Below, piece after piece: positions 9,404 through 17,927 of a DNA stretch of 64,000 nt. Location: positions 124,001 to 188,000 of the forward strand of contig JAFRKO010000010.1 of assembly GCA_017431685.1 (NCBI GenBank), read 5' to 3'. Numbering within the stretch: position 1 is the first letter of the stretch; every line of letters begins with the position of its first letter. Origin of the DNA: Mogibacterium sp. (GTDB lineage Bacteria > Bacillota > Clostridia > Peptostreptococcales > Anaerovoracaceae). The position numbers and the translations under genes are program-made. The notes under the pieces were generated by a model. It was not told the DNA's origin. It ran no database searches and worked only from the letters and a program-made list of their open reading frames with translations.

Positions 9404-9419
9404 TCAGATAATTATCTGA
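9404..9419. repeat. Perfect 16-bp palindrome at the end of the GH127-like gene
   Basis: TCAGATAATTATCTGA is its own reverse complement and spans the stop codon at 9412. With no loop it cannot be a terminator. It may be a protein-binding site or chance in AT-rich sequence. Confidence 0.4.
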
Positions 9420-11133
9420 AATAAATATGATATTTTTCTTTATCGATGCGGAACAGAGGCAGATAGTGCGTTTCTCCGTCAGTGAACGTTCCTCTGCCGC
9501 CGTCTGCAGACTCGTAAAGTTTAGAGATATCCGGATGAATAAATTCTGAGGAACCGGATATCGCAGCCAGCATATAAGGTCCCCATGCGATATTATAGTA
9601 CCCGCTGTCAGAAACCGCCGTTATGATCTGCAGCTTCATTGGCATCTCAAAAGTCACATTCTCTCCCGCTTTCAGTCTGCCGCAGTAAATATAACCATCC
9701 GCTGCATCCGGGAAGTCTTCCCTGGCCCATGCAGGGATCCTAACAGCCAGTTTTCTTTTCATGTCAGCGCCGGCTTTTATTATAAGCCTGCCGCCATCAG
9801 ACATCATTACAGTCAGTTTCTCTTCATCGTCAAGCACTGAAGGAACAGGTAGATTTACCCGCACAAGGGAATCGTCTTCCTCACCCTCGTATGAATAAAT
9901 ATCGGCCATGAACCTGAACCTGCTCTCCATACCCGTCCCATGGCAGCAGCTGTTCTCTTCCGTCTCATAGTGTTTGCAGCTGCCCGGCGCAAGCGGCATG
10001 AAGTACGTAGTGCCGCCGTCGCTGCAGTGACTGTGCGACATGAGTATGTGATTGAAAAGAGTCAGCTCATAGTAATCCATGAGATCGCAGCGGGCCTGCG
10101 TTTCGTATTCGAACAGTTTTGACGTGAGCCTCAGCATGTTTACGCTGGCGCAGCTTTCAGCTGTTTTCTCCGTCAGATATTCGCACTCGCTGTCCGCTGC
10201 CCGGAACCTTTCCTCATCGCCCACGCCTCCTATGGAATAGCAGTGATGCCCGGTCACGATGCTTACGAAGTTGCGCGCTATATCAAAGCAGTCTCTCCTG
10301 CCTGTTGCGGCATAAAGTTCAAGTGCTCCCGTGATCTGAGGTATATGCTGGTTGGCATGCATGCCGTCAAGCTCATCCCTTCCGGCAGCCATCTGGCCAA
10401 AGAGCCTTGCATTCTCAAACATGCCGGCAGCCTTGAGGTACTCTCTCTTTCCGCTTATCCGGTGAAGCCTCACGAGAGTCGCTATCATGGCTCCATATTC
10501 GCCGGCGATATATGTGTCCCACATCTTCGCCCTTGTTTCGTCGGGTACGCGTGAAAGGCGTTCGTATATCCAGTCCCCGAGCGGTATGAGTGCTTCTTTT
10601 GCCTGATCAATGCCGGCCAGCTCATACGCGTCCAGCAGTCCGGACATTATCTTGTCGAGCGTATAGTAAGGTGCCCATATTTCCGGATACGGTGTCAGCT
10701 TCTCGAGCAGATCAAACTGCTCTTCATCATATGCACTCAGAAAACCCGGATGAACTTTTCCGGATAAAGCAAAAGCCTTCTGGCATTCAGCCAGACCCTC
10801 TGTCAGAGCTTTCGCTTTTTCTCTGAACCGGATTTCTCCTGTTGCCGCATATGCCAGCGACACCGCGGACAAATAATGCCCTGTAGTATGGCCTTTCAGC
10901 TTGCAGTCTTCCGCATCCCACCCTGTCATCGGTGCGGCATCGCCCACAGGCAGCCCTGCAGCCTTTCTGAAGTTGTAGAGCATGCTGTCCACATCCTGCT
11001 TTGCAAGAAATGCAAGCATGTGCTGCTGGCTGTCGCAGAACGGTGAGCCGGGCAGAAGCCTTACTCTGCTGATTTCCGGATGAGTCCTTTCAGGTAGTAC
11101 CATATCTTTTACCCGTCGTGTCTGTTCATCCAT
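9412..11133 (-). CDS. DUF1680/GH127-type glycosidase (probable beta-L-arabinofuranosidase)
   Basis: Predicted cytoplasmic retaining glycosidase of 573 residues with no signal peptide. An (alpha/alpha)6-barrel N-terminal part includes KLKGHTTGHYLSA and EIWAPYYTLDKIMSGLLDAY. The family active site is visible: a Glu-x-Cys pair in TEKTAESCASVN, and adjacent Cys396-Cys397 in NSCCHGTG. In characterised GH127 enzymes these act as zinc ligands and the cysteine nucleophile. A small beta-sandwich C-terminus follows. It overlaps the proline iminopeptidase gene by 25 bases if ATG 11133 is used; ATG 11103 is an alternative. Known GH127 members remove beta-L-arabinose from hydroxyproline-linked arabinosides, which fits the adjacent hydroxyproline genes. 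DUF1680 covers several GH families, so specificity is inference. Confidence 0.85.
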   Translation of the reverse strand: MDEQTRRVKDMVLPERTHPEISRVRLLPGSPFCDSQQHMLAFLAKQDVDSMLYNFRKAAGLPVGDAAPMTGWDAEDCKLKGHTTGHYLSAVSLAYAATGEIRFREKAKALTEGLAECQKAFALSGKVHPGFLSAYDEEQFDLLEKLTPYPEIWAPYYTLDKIMSGLLDAYELAGIDQAKEALIPLGDWIYERLSRVPDETRAKMWDTYIAGEYGAMIATLVRLHRISGKREYLKAAGMFENARLFGQMAAGRDELDGMHANQHIPQITGALELYAATGRRDCFDIARNFVSIVTGHHCYSIGGVGDEERFRAADSECEYLTEKTAESCASVNMLRLTSKLFEYETQARCDLMDYYELTLFNHILMSHSHCSDGGTTYFMPLAPGSCKHYETEENSCCHGTGMESRFRFMADIYSYEGEEDDSLVRVNLPVPSVLDDEEKLTVMMSDGGRLIIKAGADMKRKLAVRIPAWAREDFPDAADGYIYCGRLKAGENVTFEMPMKLQIITAVSDSGYYNIAWGPYMLAAISGSSEFIHPDISKLYESADGGRGTFTDGETHYLPLFRIDKEKYHIYFR

Positions 11134-12005
11134 CTGATCAGTTCAACACAGTAATCATCGTGCCTGTCGACAAAGCATGTATGCCTTGCTCTCTCCCACA
11201 GGATCCACTCAGAACCCTTTATTCCGTCGTGCATTGTCTTTGCAACGAGCGGCGAGCAAAGGTCCGAAATACCGCTCATAATAAGCGATGGCACTTCTAT
11301 CTCGCCAAGACGGTCGACATATTCAAAATCTTTAAGGGTGCCTGTAGGTGCAAATTCATTCGGACCCCATCCGTATACGTATGCTTCCCTGCCTGCCTTT
11401 TTAGGCCTGGTGCAGCAATCCGGAAGGTCCTTCTCCCAGTAATCGCAGTACCTTGCCATGTATTCCTCAACAGCAGCATCATAGGCCTCGCCGCTGAAAT
11501 CTCCTGTCTCAAGTGCATGACGGATCGCTTCCTGCATTTCTGCAGGCATCATCTCTATCCTGCGAAGGCCCTCCTTCTCCCAGAGGCTGCTCGAAGGATG
11601 ACCGCTCGAGATGATAAAACTTTTTACACCTTTTGTCTGTTCTTTGTAATCTATACCGAGGCATATCTGCATCATCCCGCCCCACGACTGACCGATTATA
11701 TGGCATTCATCCAGTCCAAGGTGTTCCCTGAGCGCAAAGAGCTCGCTCATCCAGGTCTCTTTCGTCCAAAGCTCAGGATGGCCTTCAATGTAAGAAAGTC
11801 CGCACCCCAGCTGGTCATACATTACCACCATTCGGTCGTCTTCATCCGCTACATTGTCGAGCACTTCAAAATAGTTGTGAGTGCTCCCCGGGCCGCCATG
11901 CAGGCAGATAAGCGGAGCTTTTCCGTTATCCTTTCGGCTGCCGGCTATCCTGTAATATGTTTTATATCCCATAAAAGGCATGTAGCCTTCTGTTATTGCT
12001 GCCAT
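11109..12005 (-). CDS. pip: Proline iminopeptidase (S33 alpha/beta hydrolase)
   Basis: Cytosolic serine peptidase of 298 residues expected to release N-terminal proline (and in some members hydroxyproline) from short peptides. Hallmarks are the oxyanion motif CLHGGPGSTH (about residue 34), strand VVMYDQLGCGLS, nucleophile elbow IGQSWGG (Ser about 106), a cap domain, then the acid (SGISDLCSP) and His (ERARHTCF). GGGAGGA precedes ATG 12005. It is the first gene of a two-gene unit with the GH127-like enzyme, after the terminator of hypD. The peptidase-glycosidase overlap suggests a joint role on glycosylated proline-rich peptides. Confidence 0.87.
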   Translation of the reverse strand: MAAITEGYMPFMGYKTYYRIAGSRKDNGKAPLICLHGGPGSTHNYFEVLDNVADEDDRMVVMYDQLGCGLSYIEGHPELWTKETWMSELFALREHLGLDECHIIGQSWGGMMQICLGIDYKEQTKGVKSFIISSGHPSSSLWEKEGLRRIEMMPAEMQEAIRHALETGDFSGEAYDAAVEEYMARYCDYWEKDLPDCCTRPKKAGREAYVYGWGPNEFAPTGTLKDFEYVDRLGEIEVPSLIMSGISDLCSPLVAKTMHDGIKGSEWILWERARHTCFVDRHDDYCVELIRWMNRHDG

Positions 12006-12045
12006 TTAATCATCCTCCCCCGGGAATCTATTATATAAACAACAA

Positions 12046-12073
12046 CAGGCCGGACCCATAAAGAGCCGGCCTG
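12046..12073 (-). terminator. Terminator after hypD
   Basis: Stem CAGGCCGG / CCGGCCTG with a 12-base loop, followed on the minus strand by TTGTTGTTTATATAA. It separates hypE-hypD from the peptidase-glycosidase pair. Confidence 0.75.
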
Positions 12074-12136
12074 TATATTAACACCTGTATAATGCTTCAG
12101 ATGCCGGACCTTTTCACTTCTTAAAGTCCGCAGCTT

Positions 12137-14509
12137 TTAGAACGACTGAGCCGTTCTGTTGATGATCTCATTCTGAAGTTCTTCGTCGAGATTTCTGAAG
12201 TAGTCGGAGTAACCTGCTACGCGGACGATCAGATCCTTGTAATCATCAGGATGCTTCTGCGCTTCGAGCAGTGTCTCCTTATCAAAGACGTTGAACTGGA
12301 TGTGATGACCATCCATAGCAAAGTATGATCTGATGAGGCTTGCCAGGTTCTCGAGTCCTGTATCGCCTGCAAGAGCGCTCGGAGTGAACTTCTGGTTCAG
12401 AAGAGTTCCGCCTGTTGAGCAGTGATCCATCTTTGCGCACGACTTGATAACAGCTGTAGGTCCGTGTGTATCAGCGAATTTCTCTGGCGAGATACCCTCG
12501 GATACAGGCTTTTTAGCGAGTCTGCCATTAGCTGTAGCGCCGATGACTTCGCCGAAATAGATGTGGCATGTCGTAGGCAGCATGTCTACGTGATACTGGC
12601 CGCCGCTCATTGTAGGACGTCCTGTTACCTCGTCTCTGTACTGTCTGAAAACATCCTGCATGATATCGTCAGCATAGTCGTCGTCGTTACCGTACTTCGG
12701 TGTCTTGTTCTGCACCATGTTGAAGATCTCCTCGTGACCGACGAAGTTGTCGTCCATTGCTGTCATGAGCTCCTTCATGGTGAAGTTCTTCTTGTCATAT
12801 ACGTTGTATTTGATTGCAGCAAGGCAGTCTGTTACTGTTCCGATACCAACGCCCTGGATGTATCTGGTGTTGTATCTTGAACCGCCGTTGTTGTAGTCCT
12901 TGCCCTTCTTGATGCAGTCGTTTGTTACGATCGACAGGCATGGAGCAGGCATGTACTTAGCGTAGAGCTTTTCGATTACGTTGTTTCCGCGAACCTTTAC
13001 GTCTACCATGTGCTTCAGCTGGATCGTGAAAGCGTTCCAGAGCTCTTCATATGTTTCGAAGTCCCATGCATAACCGGTCTCAGGTCCGAGCTGCTTTCCG
13101 CTCTGATCATCGAATCCGTTGTAAAGAGTCAGCTGGAAGATCTTAGGGATGTTGAGGTATCCGGTAAGGATGTAAGCCTCATTTCCCCAGGAACCGGTCT
13201 CAACGCAGCCGGATGATCCGCCCTGACGTGCGTCTTCAAGAGTCTTTCCTGCGTTCAGCAGCTCCTGTACGATCTCATCAGTGTTATAGAATGCAGGCTG
13301 TCCCCATCCCTTTCTCGAGATCTCGCAGGCTCTCTTGAGGAACTTATGAGGAGTCTTCTTGCTTATCTGTACGTTCGAGTTAGGCTGAACGAGCTTCATC
13401 TCGTCCATGCAGTCGAGGATGAGATAGCTGACAGCGTTTACGCCGTTTGTACCGTCTTCCTTGATTCCGCCTGTATTGATGTTGGCAAAGTCTGTATAAG
13501 TGCCGCTCTCCTTGAGAGTTACGCCGACCTTGACAGGTGCAGGCTGGTTGTTGAACTTGACCCAGAGGCACTCAAGGAGCTCAAGAGCTCTTTCGTCATC
13601 GAGTCTGCCCTCTTTGACGTCCTTCTGATAATACGGATACAGATGCTGATCGAGTCTTCCCGGGCTGAAAGCGTCCCAAGGGTTGAGCTCAGTAGTAACA
13701 GCAAGATGTGTGAACCAGTAAAGCTGGATAGCCTGCCAGTAAGTCTGCGGAGCATGAGCAGGTATTACGTCCAGGTTTGCAGCCATCTGCTCGAGTTCTG
13801 CCTTGCGTACAGGATCCTCGCACTTTTCCGCCTCTGCCTTAAGCAGCTTCTGATATCTCTCGCCAAGGATCATTACTGCGTCGCAGTCGATAAGCATGGC
13901 ATCGAGCTCGTCTTTCTTGTCTACCGCTTCAGGATCGTTCATGAAATCGAGAGCATCGATAGCTGCCTGTATCTCTTCCTTATAATCAGCGTATCCCTTG
14001 ATGAATACGTTCTTGCCGCCGCATGTGTGTCCAGGGCCTCTCTGCTCCATGAACTCCGTGAACATACCGGCCGCATAGCACTTTCTCCACTCATGAGTCA
14101 TGCCTGCGATCAGCTTGTCTCTCATTGACTTGCCCTTCCAGTAAGGGATGATGAGCTCTTCCTGATCTTTGAGATCCTGCTTTGTCACACTGTAGTTAAC
14201 GACAGCACGGTCGTTCATGATGTACATGTCCTCGATAGTGTGGCATGTGAGCTCAGGGAAGGTAGGTGAAGACTGAGGGTCCTTGCCCTTTTCACCAACA
14301 ATGAGCTCACCTTCGCCGAGGTAGAGAGTCTTCTTGCTGAAATACTCCTTGAGCACGAGAGCTCTCAGTACAGGAAGGGATACCTTGTCTTCCCATTTCT
14401 TGTAAACTTCAGTCTCGATTATCGCTCTTTCAAGATCGATGTGAGGCTGAGTCTCCATGCTGACCTTTCTCAGAGCTTTGATCCTTGCGTTCATTCCACG
14501 TTCTTCCAT
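12137..14509 (-). CDS. hypD: trans-4-hydroxy-L-proline dehydratase (glycyl radical enzyme)
   Basis: Oxygen-sensitive cytosolic enzyme that dehydrates trans-4-hydroxy-L-proline to 1-pyrroline-5-carboxylate. It is 790 residues, the usual HypD length. The glycyl-radical loop is RVAGYSD near the C-terminus (Gly766). The thiyl-radical cysteine lies in GSSGCVETG (Cys435, Glu437), which is the HypD form of this motif; choline and glycerol lyases carry GCVEP instead. Long stretches (TTELNPWDAFSPGRLDQH, VKFNNQPAPVKVGVTLKES) also match HypD as I remember it. GGAGG precedes ATG 14509. The activase gene lies 17 bases upstream in the same unit. Expression is probably controlled by the palindrome at 15465-15484. 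Confidence 0.92.
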   Translation of the reverse strand: MEERGMNARIKALRKVSMETQPHIDLERAIIETEVYKKWEDKVSLPVLRALVLKEYFSKKTLYLGEGELIVGEKGKDPQSSPTFPELTCHTIEDMYIMNDRAVVNYSVTKQDLKDQEELIIPYWKGKSMRDKLIAGMTHEWRKCYAAGMFTEFMEQRGPGHTCGGKNVFIKGYADYKEEIQAAIDALDFMNDPEAVDKKDELDAMLIDCDAVMILGERYQKLLKAEAEKCEDPVRKAELEQMAANLDVIPAHAPQTYWQAIQLYWFTHLAVTTELNPWDAFSPGRLDQHLYPYYQKDVKEGRLDDERALELLECLWVKFNNQPAPVKVGVTLKESGTYTDFANINTGGIKEDGTNGVNAVSYLILDCMDEMKLVQPNSNVQISKKTPHKFLKRACEISRKGWGQPAFYNTDEIVQELLNAGKTLEDARQGGSSGCVETGSWGNEAYILTGYLNIPKIFQLTLYNGFDDQSGKQLGPETGYAWDFETYEELWNAFTIQLKHMVDVKVRGNNVIEKLYAKYMPAPCLSIVTNDCIKKGKDYNNGGSRYNTRYIQGVGIGTVTDCLAAIKYNVYDKKNFTMKELMTAMDDNFVGHEEIFNMVQNKTPKYGNDDDYADDIMQDVFRQYRDEVTGRPTMSGGQYHVDMLPTTCHIYFGEVIGATANGRLAKKPVSEGISPEKFADTHGPTAVIKSCAKMDHCSTGGTLLNQKFTPSALAGDTGLENLASLIRSYFAMDGHHIQFNVFDKETLLEAQKHPDDYKDLIVRVAGYSDYFRNLDEELQNEIINRTAQSF

Positions 14510-14526
14510 TTTTTCCTCCGTCCGGC

Positions 14527-15450
14527 TTAACCGCCGATCTTTACATTAGCAAAACCTGCTTTATTCCACTGTTTAACGAATGATTCCATTTCCTCATCGG
14601 ACGGTGCCGTCAGATCTTCTGCAGGATAATCGCGTCCGAGCTTACCGTATTTGTGAGAACCTGTGCTGTGATATGGCAGAAGATTCACCTGAGGCGTCTG
14701 TATGCCGTTCTCTTTCAGGAAATCTATGATCTGTGCCATGGATTCCGGGTCCCCGTTAACTTCTTTGATGGTCGGTATCCTTATGTAAATGCGGGCGCCT
14801 GCCTTCGCGATTTTCTTAAGGTTATCGAGGATGAGTCTGTTGCTTACGCCGATATACTTCTTGTGTTTGTCTTCATCTATCGCCTTGATGTCGTACAGCC
14901 ATGTATGAACATACGGCAGTATGGCCTCAAAGTTGCTGTAAGGGGCCTGTCCGCATGTGTCTATGTCAACGTCTACTCCTTCGCGGTAAAGTGTCTTTAC
15001 CAGAGACTTTATATAGCCGGAGTCCATCGCCATCACTTCTCCGCCCGACAGTGTGACACCGCCTCCTGACTGTTCGTAAAACATCTGATCCTGCATGCAG
15101 ATCTTAGCGAGCTCTTCGACAGTGTATTCCCTGCCGACCAGCACCCTGTAGTTTCCGAGACATGCGTCAACGCATTTGCCGCACCTGATGCATTTTGAAC
15201 GGTCGATGAGAGACTTTCTGCCGCCTTCCGCCGGCTCTGACATTGTAATTGCGCCTGTCGGACAGACTGCTTCGCATCTGCCGCATCCGGTGCACTTCGG
15301 CGTGTCTATCTGAAGCTCTGATTCAAACTTCTGAGTCTCGGGGTTGTGGCACCACCAGCATCTCAGCGGGCAGCCCTTAAAGAAGACTGTTGTTCTGATA
15401 CCGTCTCCATCATGTATTGAATATTTCTGTATGTTTGTAACTGCGTTCAT
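14527..15450 (-). CDS. hypE: Glycyl-radical enzyme activase for HypD (radical SAM)
   Basis: Radical-SAM protein that installs the glycyl radical on HypD. It is 307 residues. The S-adenosylmethionine cluster motif is CPLRCWWCHNPE (about residue 30). Two ferredoxin-like [4Fe-4S] motifs follow (CTGCGRCEAVCP and CIRCGKCVDACL), then GGGVTLSGGEVM. This is the dicluster activase layout of HypE-type and other non-PFL activases. ATG 15450 is chosen because the mapped promoter would start mRNA near 15490; a longer reading from GTG 15489 would begin at or before that point. No clear Shine-Dalgarno site is seen before this ATG, which is odd. First gene of the hypE-hypD operon. Confidence 0.9.
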   Translation of the reverse strand: MNAVTNIQKYSIHDGDGIRTTVFFKGCPLRCWWCHNPETQKFESELQIDTPKCTGCGRCEAVCPTGAITMSEPAEGGRKSLIDRSKCIRCGKCVDACLGNYRVLVGREYTVEELAKICMQDQMFYEQSGGGVTLSGGEVMAMDSGYIKSLVKTLYREGVDVDIDTCGQAPYSNFEAILPYVHTWLYDIKAIDEDKHKKYIGVSNRLILDNLKKIAKAGARIYIRIPTIKEVNGDPESMAQIIDFLKENGIQTPQVNLLPYHSTGSHKYGKLGRDYPAEDLTAPSDEEMESFVKQWNKAGFANVKIGG

Positions 15451-15464
15451 AATAATAAGCCAGG

Positions 15465-15484
15465 TTTTAGACCACGGTCTAAAA
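15465..15484. promoter_or_regulatory. Palindromic operator, probable TetR site
   Basis: TTTTAGACC-AC-GGTCTAAAA: two perfect 9-bp arms with a 2-base centre. It lies just downstream of the hypE -10 box, covering the transcription start, and next to a TetR gene. This is the position expected of a repressor site. Confidence 0.75.
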
Positions 15485-15496
15485 ATCACTGGCTAT

Positions 15497-15526
15497 ATTA
15501 TACCTTTTCATGTGATTGATGCGCAA
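15497..15526 (-). promoter_or_regulatory. Promoter of hypE-hypD
   Basis: Minus strand -10 TATAAT (15497-15502), 18-base spacer, -35 TTGCGC (15521-15526). The operator palindrome begins 12 bases beyond the -10. Confidence 0.7.
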
Positions 15527-15534
15527 CAGAATAA

Positions 15535-16110
15535 TCACGCTTTTTTAAGGCCCTGCATCAATTTAGGGAAGATTCTCTTACTGAATTCACCGAGTGAAAA
15601 GCTTCCGTTGTTCATGCACCACTCGGTTACAAGCGCTCTTTCTCCCATGCTGAAGTATCTGACCATTTCGCTTACCGACATTTCATCAGTCAGTTCGCCG
15701 CTTTTCTGGCCATGCTCCATTATTTTCTCGATGTATCTGTAATAATATCTGTTGCGGTTCAGCAGAGCCGAGAAGCTCTCTTTTACGATCTGTGCGGAAT
15801 ACAGGTATGAGAGAAGTCTGTAGTCCATATTCTTTTCCATGAAAGAATGCACTTCATAGTTCAGCCAGATGAGCTTATCGAAACAGCTCAGTCCTTCCGG
15901 TTCTTCCCCCTCCAGCCTCTCGTATTCGCGGTCAAGAACCTCGGAAAGCGTGCTGAGCAGATCGTCCTTGCTGTTGAAATAGTAATAGAACGTTCCCTTT
16001 GATATATCCGCTTCTCTGATTATGTCGTTTATAGTTGTTTCAGCGAAGCCCTCTTCATAGAAAAGCTTCCATGCTGTTTTAATGATCTTTTCTCTTGTGT
16101 TTTTTGCCAT
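15535..16110 (-). CDS. TetR/AcrR-family transcriptional regulator
   Basis: DNA-binding regulator of 191 residues. The N-terminal HTH is typical (TTINDIIREADISKGTFYYY, residues about 20-45). The all-alpha C-terminal ligand domain is not recognisably related to a known sensor. GGAGATC precedes ATG 16110. It lies 33 bases after ddl on the same strand, so it may be read through from ddl. The palindrome and promoter of hypE-hypD follow directly after its stop. I infer that it represses hypE-hypD, with hydroxyproline or a relative as the possible inducer. The ligand is not shown by the sequence. Confidence 0.88.
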   Translation of the reverse strand: MAKNTREKIIKTAWKLFYEEGFAETTINDIIREADISKGTFYYYFNSKDDLLSTLSEVLDREYERLEGEEPEGLSCFDKLIWLNYEVHSFMEKNMDYRLLSYLYSAQIVKESFSALLNRNRYYYRYIEKIMEHGQKSGELTDEMSVSEMVRYFSMGERALVTEWCMNNGSFSLGEFSKRIFPKLMQGLKKA

Positions 16111-16143
16111 CTCAGATCTCCGATGAGCCTTTGCTTTATTTCA

Positions 16144-17328
16144 TCACAGCTTCGCGTTTGCGAGAATGTTGGTATCAAATGTGAAAGTGAGTGATTCCTC
16201 AATGCGGGTCCTCTTCAAGGCGAGCTGTATCATGCGGTCGAGCAGTTCCTTATACGGAACTCCCACCGGCTCCCACAGGTAGAAAGAGAGGGAACCCGGA
16301 ATCGGATTGATCTCGTTGAAATAAAGCCTGTCTTCATCTTCATCTATCATAAAGTCTATGCGCGACACTCCGCAGCAGCCGAGAGCCTTGAACGACTTTA
16401 CAGCGAGCTCACGGATCTCCTCGCGCTTCTCAGGACTGAGTTCAGCAGGGATCTTTCTTGAAAGGTTGGCCATGCCGGCTCCCTTGGAACCTGTGCCGCC
16501 CTTTGCTCCGCCCTTCTTGCCGCCGCTGTTGACATACTTGTCTTCGTAGCTGAGTATTTCTCCTGAAGTCAGCGGCTCTTCGCACTCTGAAGCAAGCGCC
16601 TCGTTCTCATCTCCGAGAACTGAGCAGTTGATCTCCCTGAGTTTCGAGATGGCGTGCTCTGCCATCACGCGGGCAGCATATCTGAATGCGTCATCGATTG
16701 CATCAATCAGCTCATCCCTGCTCTTTGCAACGCCTATTCCCACGCTTGAGCCGAGGTTTACAGGCTTTATGATGACCGGATACCCGAAAGTCTTCTCGAT
16801 GTCTTCTGCGATCTTCTCAGGATACTCGTAGTCTGCCATCGTGTAGGCCTTAGCGTCGAGAACAGGCACACCTGCCTCCTTGAGCACAGCCTTGGTTATG
16901 AACTTGTCCATGCTTATGGCTGACGATGTGACATCAGGACCTACGAACGGTATGCCTACTGTTTTGAGATATCCCTGAAGAGCCCCATCTTCAACATTCG
17001 TTCCGTGAACTACTGGAAAGGCGATGTCGATGGCAACAGGCTTCTGCCCGCCGAACATCTTCGCAGGATAAGGCACGAGCTGCACCCTGCCCCCTTCGTT
17101 TACCATGATGACTCTCTGTGAACGCTTGAGGAGCGCAGGAATGTCTCTGTATGATTCGATCTTGCCGACATCCGCTCCGGTATACATGTCGTTCTCTTTG
17201 GTCATGTACACAGGTATTACTTCGTATTTGTCGGTATCCATTGCCTTAAGAGCCTGGATACCGGATATTACAGACACTTCATGCTCAACGGTCTTGCCGC
17301 CGAACAGCATCGCGACTTTTGTCTTCAT
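16144..17328 (-). CDS. ddl: D-alanine--D-alanine ligase
   Basis: ATP-grasp ligase making the D-Ala-D-Ala dipeptide for peptidoglycan. It is 394 residues, longer than the usual 300-370. N-terminal MLFGGKTVEHEVSVISG and VVHGTNVEDGALQGYL identify the family. The ATP-grasp parts (GYPVIIKPVNLGSSVGI, INCSVLG) and the C-terminal metal site (RIDFM, FNEINPIPGSL) are intact. An unusual Gly/Lys-rich run (GGKKGGAKGGTGSKGAG, about residues 263-279) sits in the flexible loop region near the active site. AGGAG precedes ATG 17328. A promoter is proposed at 17470-17497, giving a leader of about 135 bases. Confidence 0.93.
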   Translation of the reverse strand: MKTKVAMLFGGKTVEHEVSVISGIQALKAMDTDKYEVIPVYMTKENDMYTGADVGKIESYRDIPALLKRSQRVIMVNEGGRVQLVPYPAKMFGGQKPVAIDIAFPVVHGTNVEDGALQGYLKTVGIPFVGPDVTSSAISMDKFITKAVLKEAGVPVLDAKAYTMADYEYPEKIAEDIEKTFGYPVIIKPVNLGSSVGIGVAKSRDELIDAIDDAFRYAARVMAEHAISKLREINCSVLGDENEALASECEEPLTSGEILSYEDKYVNSGGKKGGAKGGTGSKGAGMANLSRKIPAELSPEKREEIRELAVKSFKALGCCGVSRIDFMIDEDEDRLYFNEINPIPGSLSFYLWEPVGVPYKELLDRMIQLALKRTRIEESLTFTFDTNILANAKL

Positions 17329-17469
17329 TATTCGTCTCCTAATGATAAAAATGAACGACTTTTTTTATTTCTTCTCCGTCTTCCGCTTTTGCAAAAACGC
17401 GAGGACGAGTTTTGGATGAGTCCAGGAGGAGTTTTGGGGAAATTGCTACATTTTTGAGGAAATAATCTT

Positions 17470-17497
17470 AATATATTTAGCATTTTTATTTTGCCAA
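17470..17497 (-). promoter_or_regulatory. Possible promoter and long leader of ddl
   Basis: Minus strand -35 TTGGCA (17492-17497), 16-base spacer, -10 TATATT (17470-17475). The leader contains two direct copies of a CCAAAACTC-TCCT element (17403-17438) of unknown role. No T-box or other known riboswitch core is visible. Confidence 0.4.
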
Positions 17498-17780
17498 TAG
17501 ACTTTTAATAATTATTCGCCTCAAAAGGACGTCAAATTACCATCCTCCTGCTTGATTTATGTAAATCTGTTCCTTCACCGCATACAATTGCAAGTATATG
17601 AGGAACACTTTCTGATTTCCCTTTCAAGGCAACCACTCTGAGTATACGGTCGGATTTGAAATGATAAATATATAAAATAAATTCTTCTATTTTTTTATCA
17701 ATTGTAAGGAAAGTCCTTTTCCTCATTGAAAGAAGCAGGTATTTAAATCAATTAGTATGAATAATCTTGCAATCAGCACA

Positions 17781-17895
17781 TTTGTCTGATTTTTGCCAGT
17801 CAGTTTGTCAGATTGTTGCCGGTCTATCCGACTGATTCTTCTCCTCCTTTTGCCTGATTCTTTCCGGTCGGTCTGACTGAATTTTTGCCAAGACC
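17781..17895. repeat. Degenerate tandem repeat, five units of about 20-25 bp
   Basis: Units at 17781, 17804, 17829, 17849 and 17872 share a core close to TTTGTCTGATTNTTGCCGGTC. The third and fifth are the most diverged. The array lies in the only gene-free stretch above 300 bp (17329-17927). The rest of that stretch holds the ddl leader and promoter, a long-range inverted pair (TTTTGAGG at 17452, CCTCAAAA at 17519), and otherwise AT-rich sequence. Two small readings there (17532-17726, 17723-17950) lack ribosome sites and are not called as genes. Confidence 0.5.
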
Positions 17896-17927
17896 CATAC
17901 CCGATTACCTTCAGGAAAGCAGGAAAA

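Noticed and set aside
12137-14509. Pyruvate formate-lyase or choline/glycerol lyase
   Set aside because: GCVETG around the radical cysteine and overall match to HypD; PFL has adjacent cysteines and the C-N/C-O lyases carry GCVEP.
15450-15489. GTG start at 15489 for the activase
   Set aside because: The promoter -10 at 15497-15502 places the transcript start at about this position, and the family N-terminus begins at the ATG at 15450.
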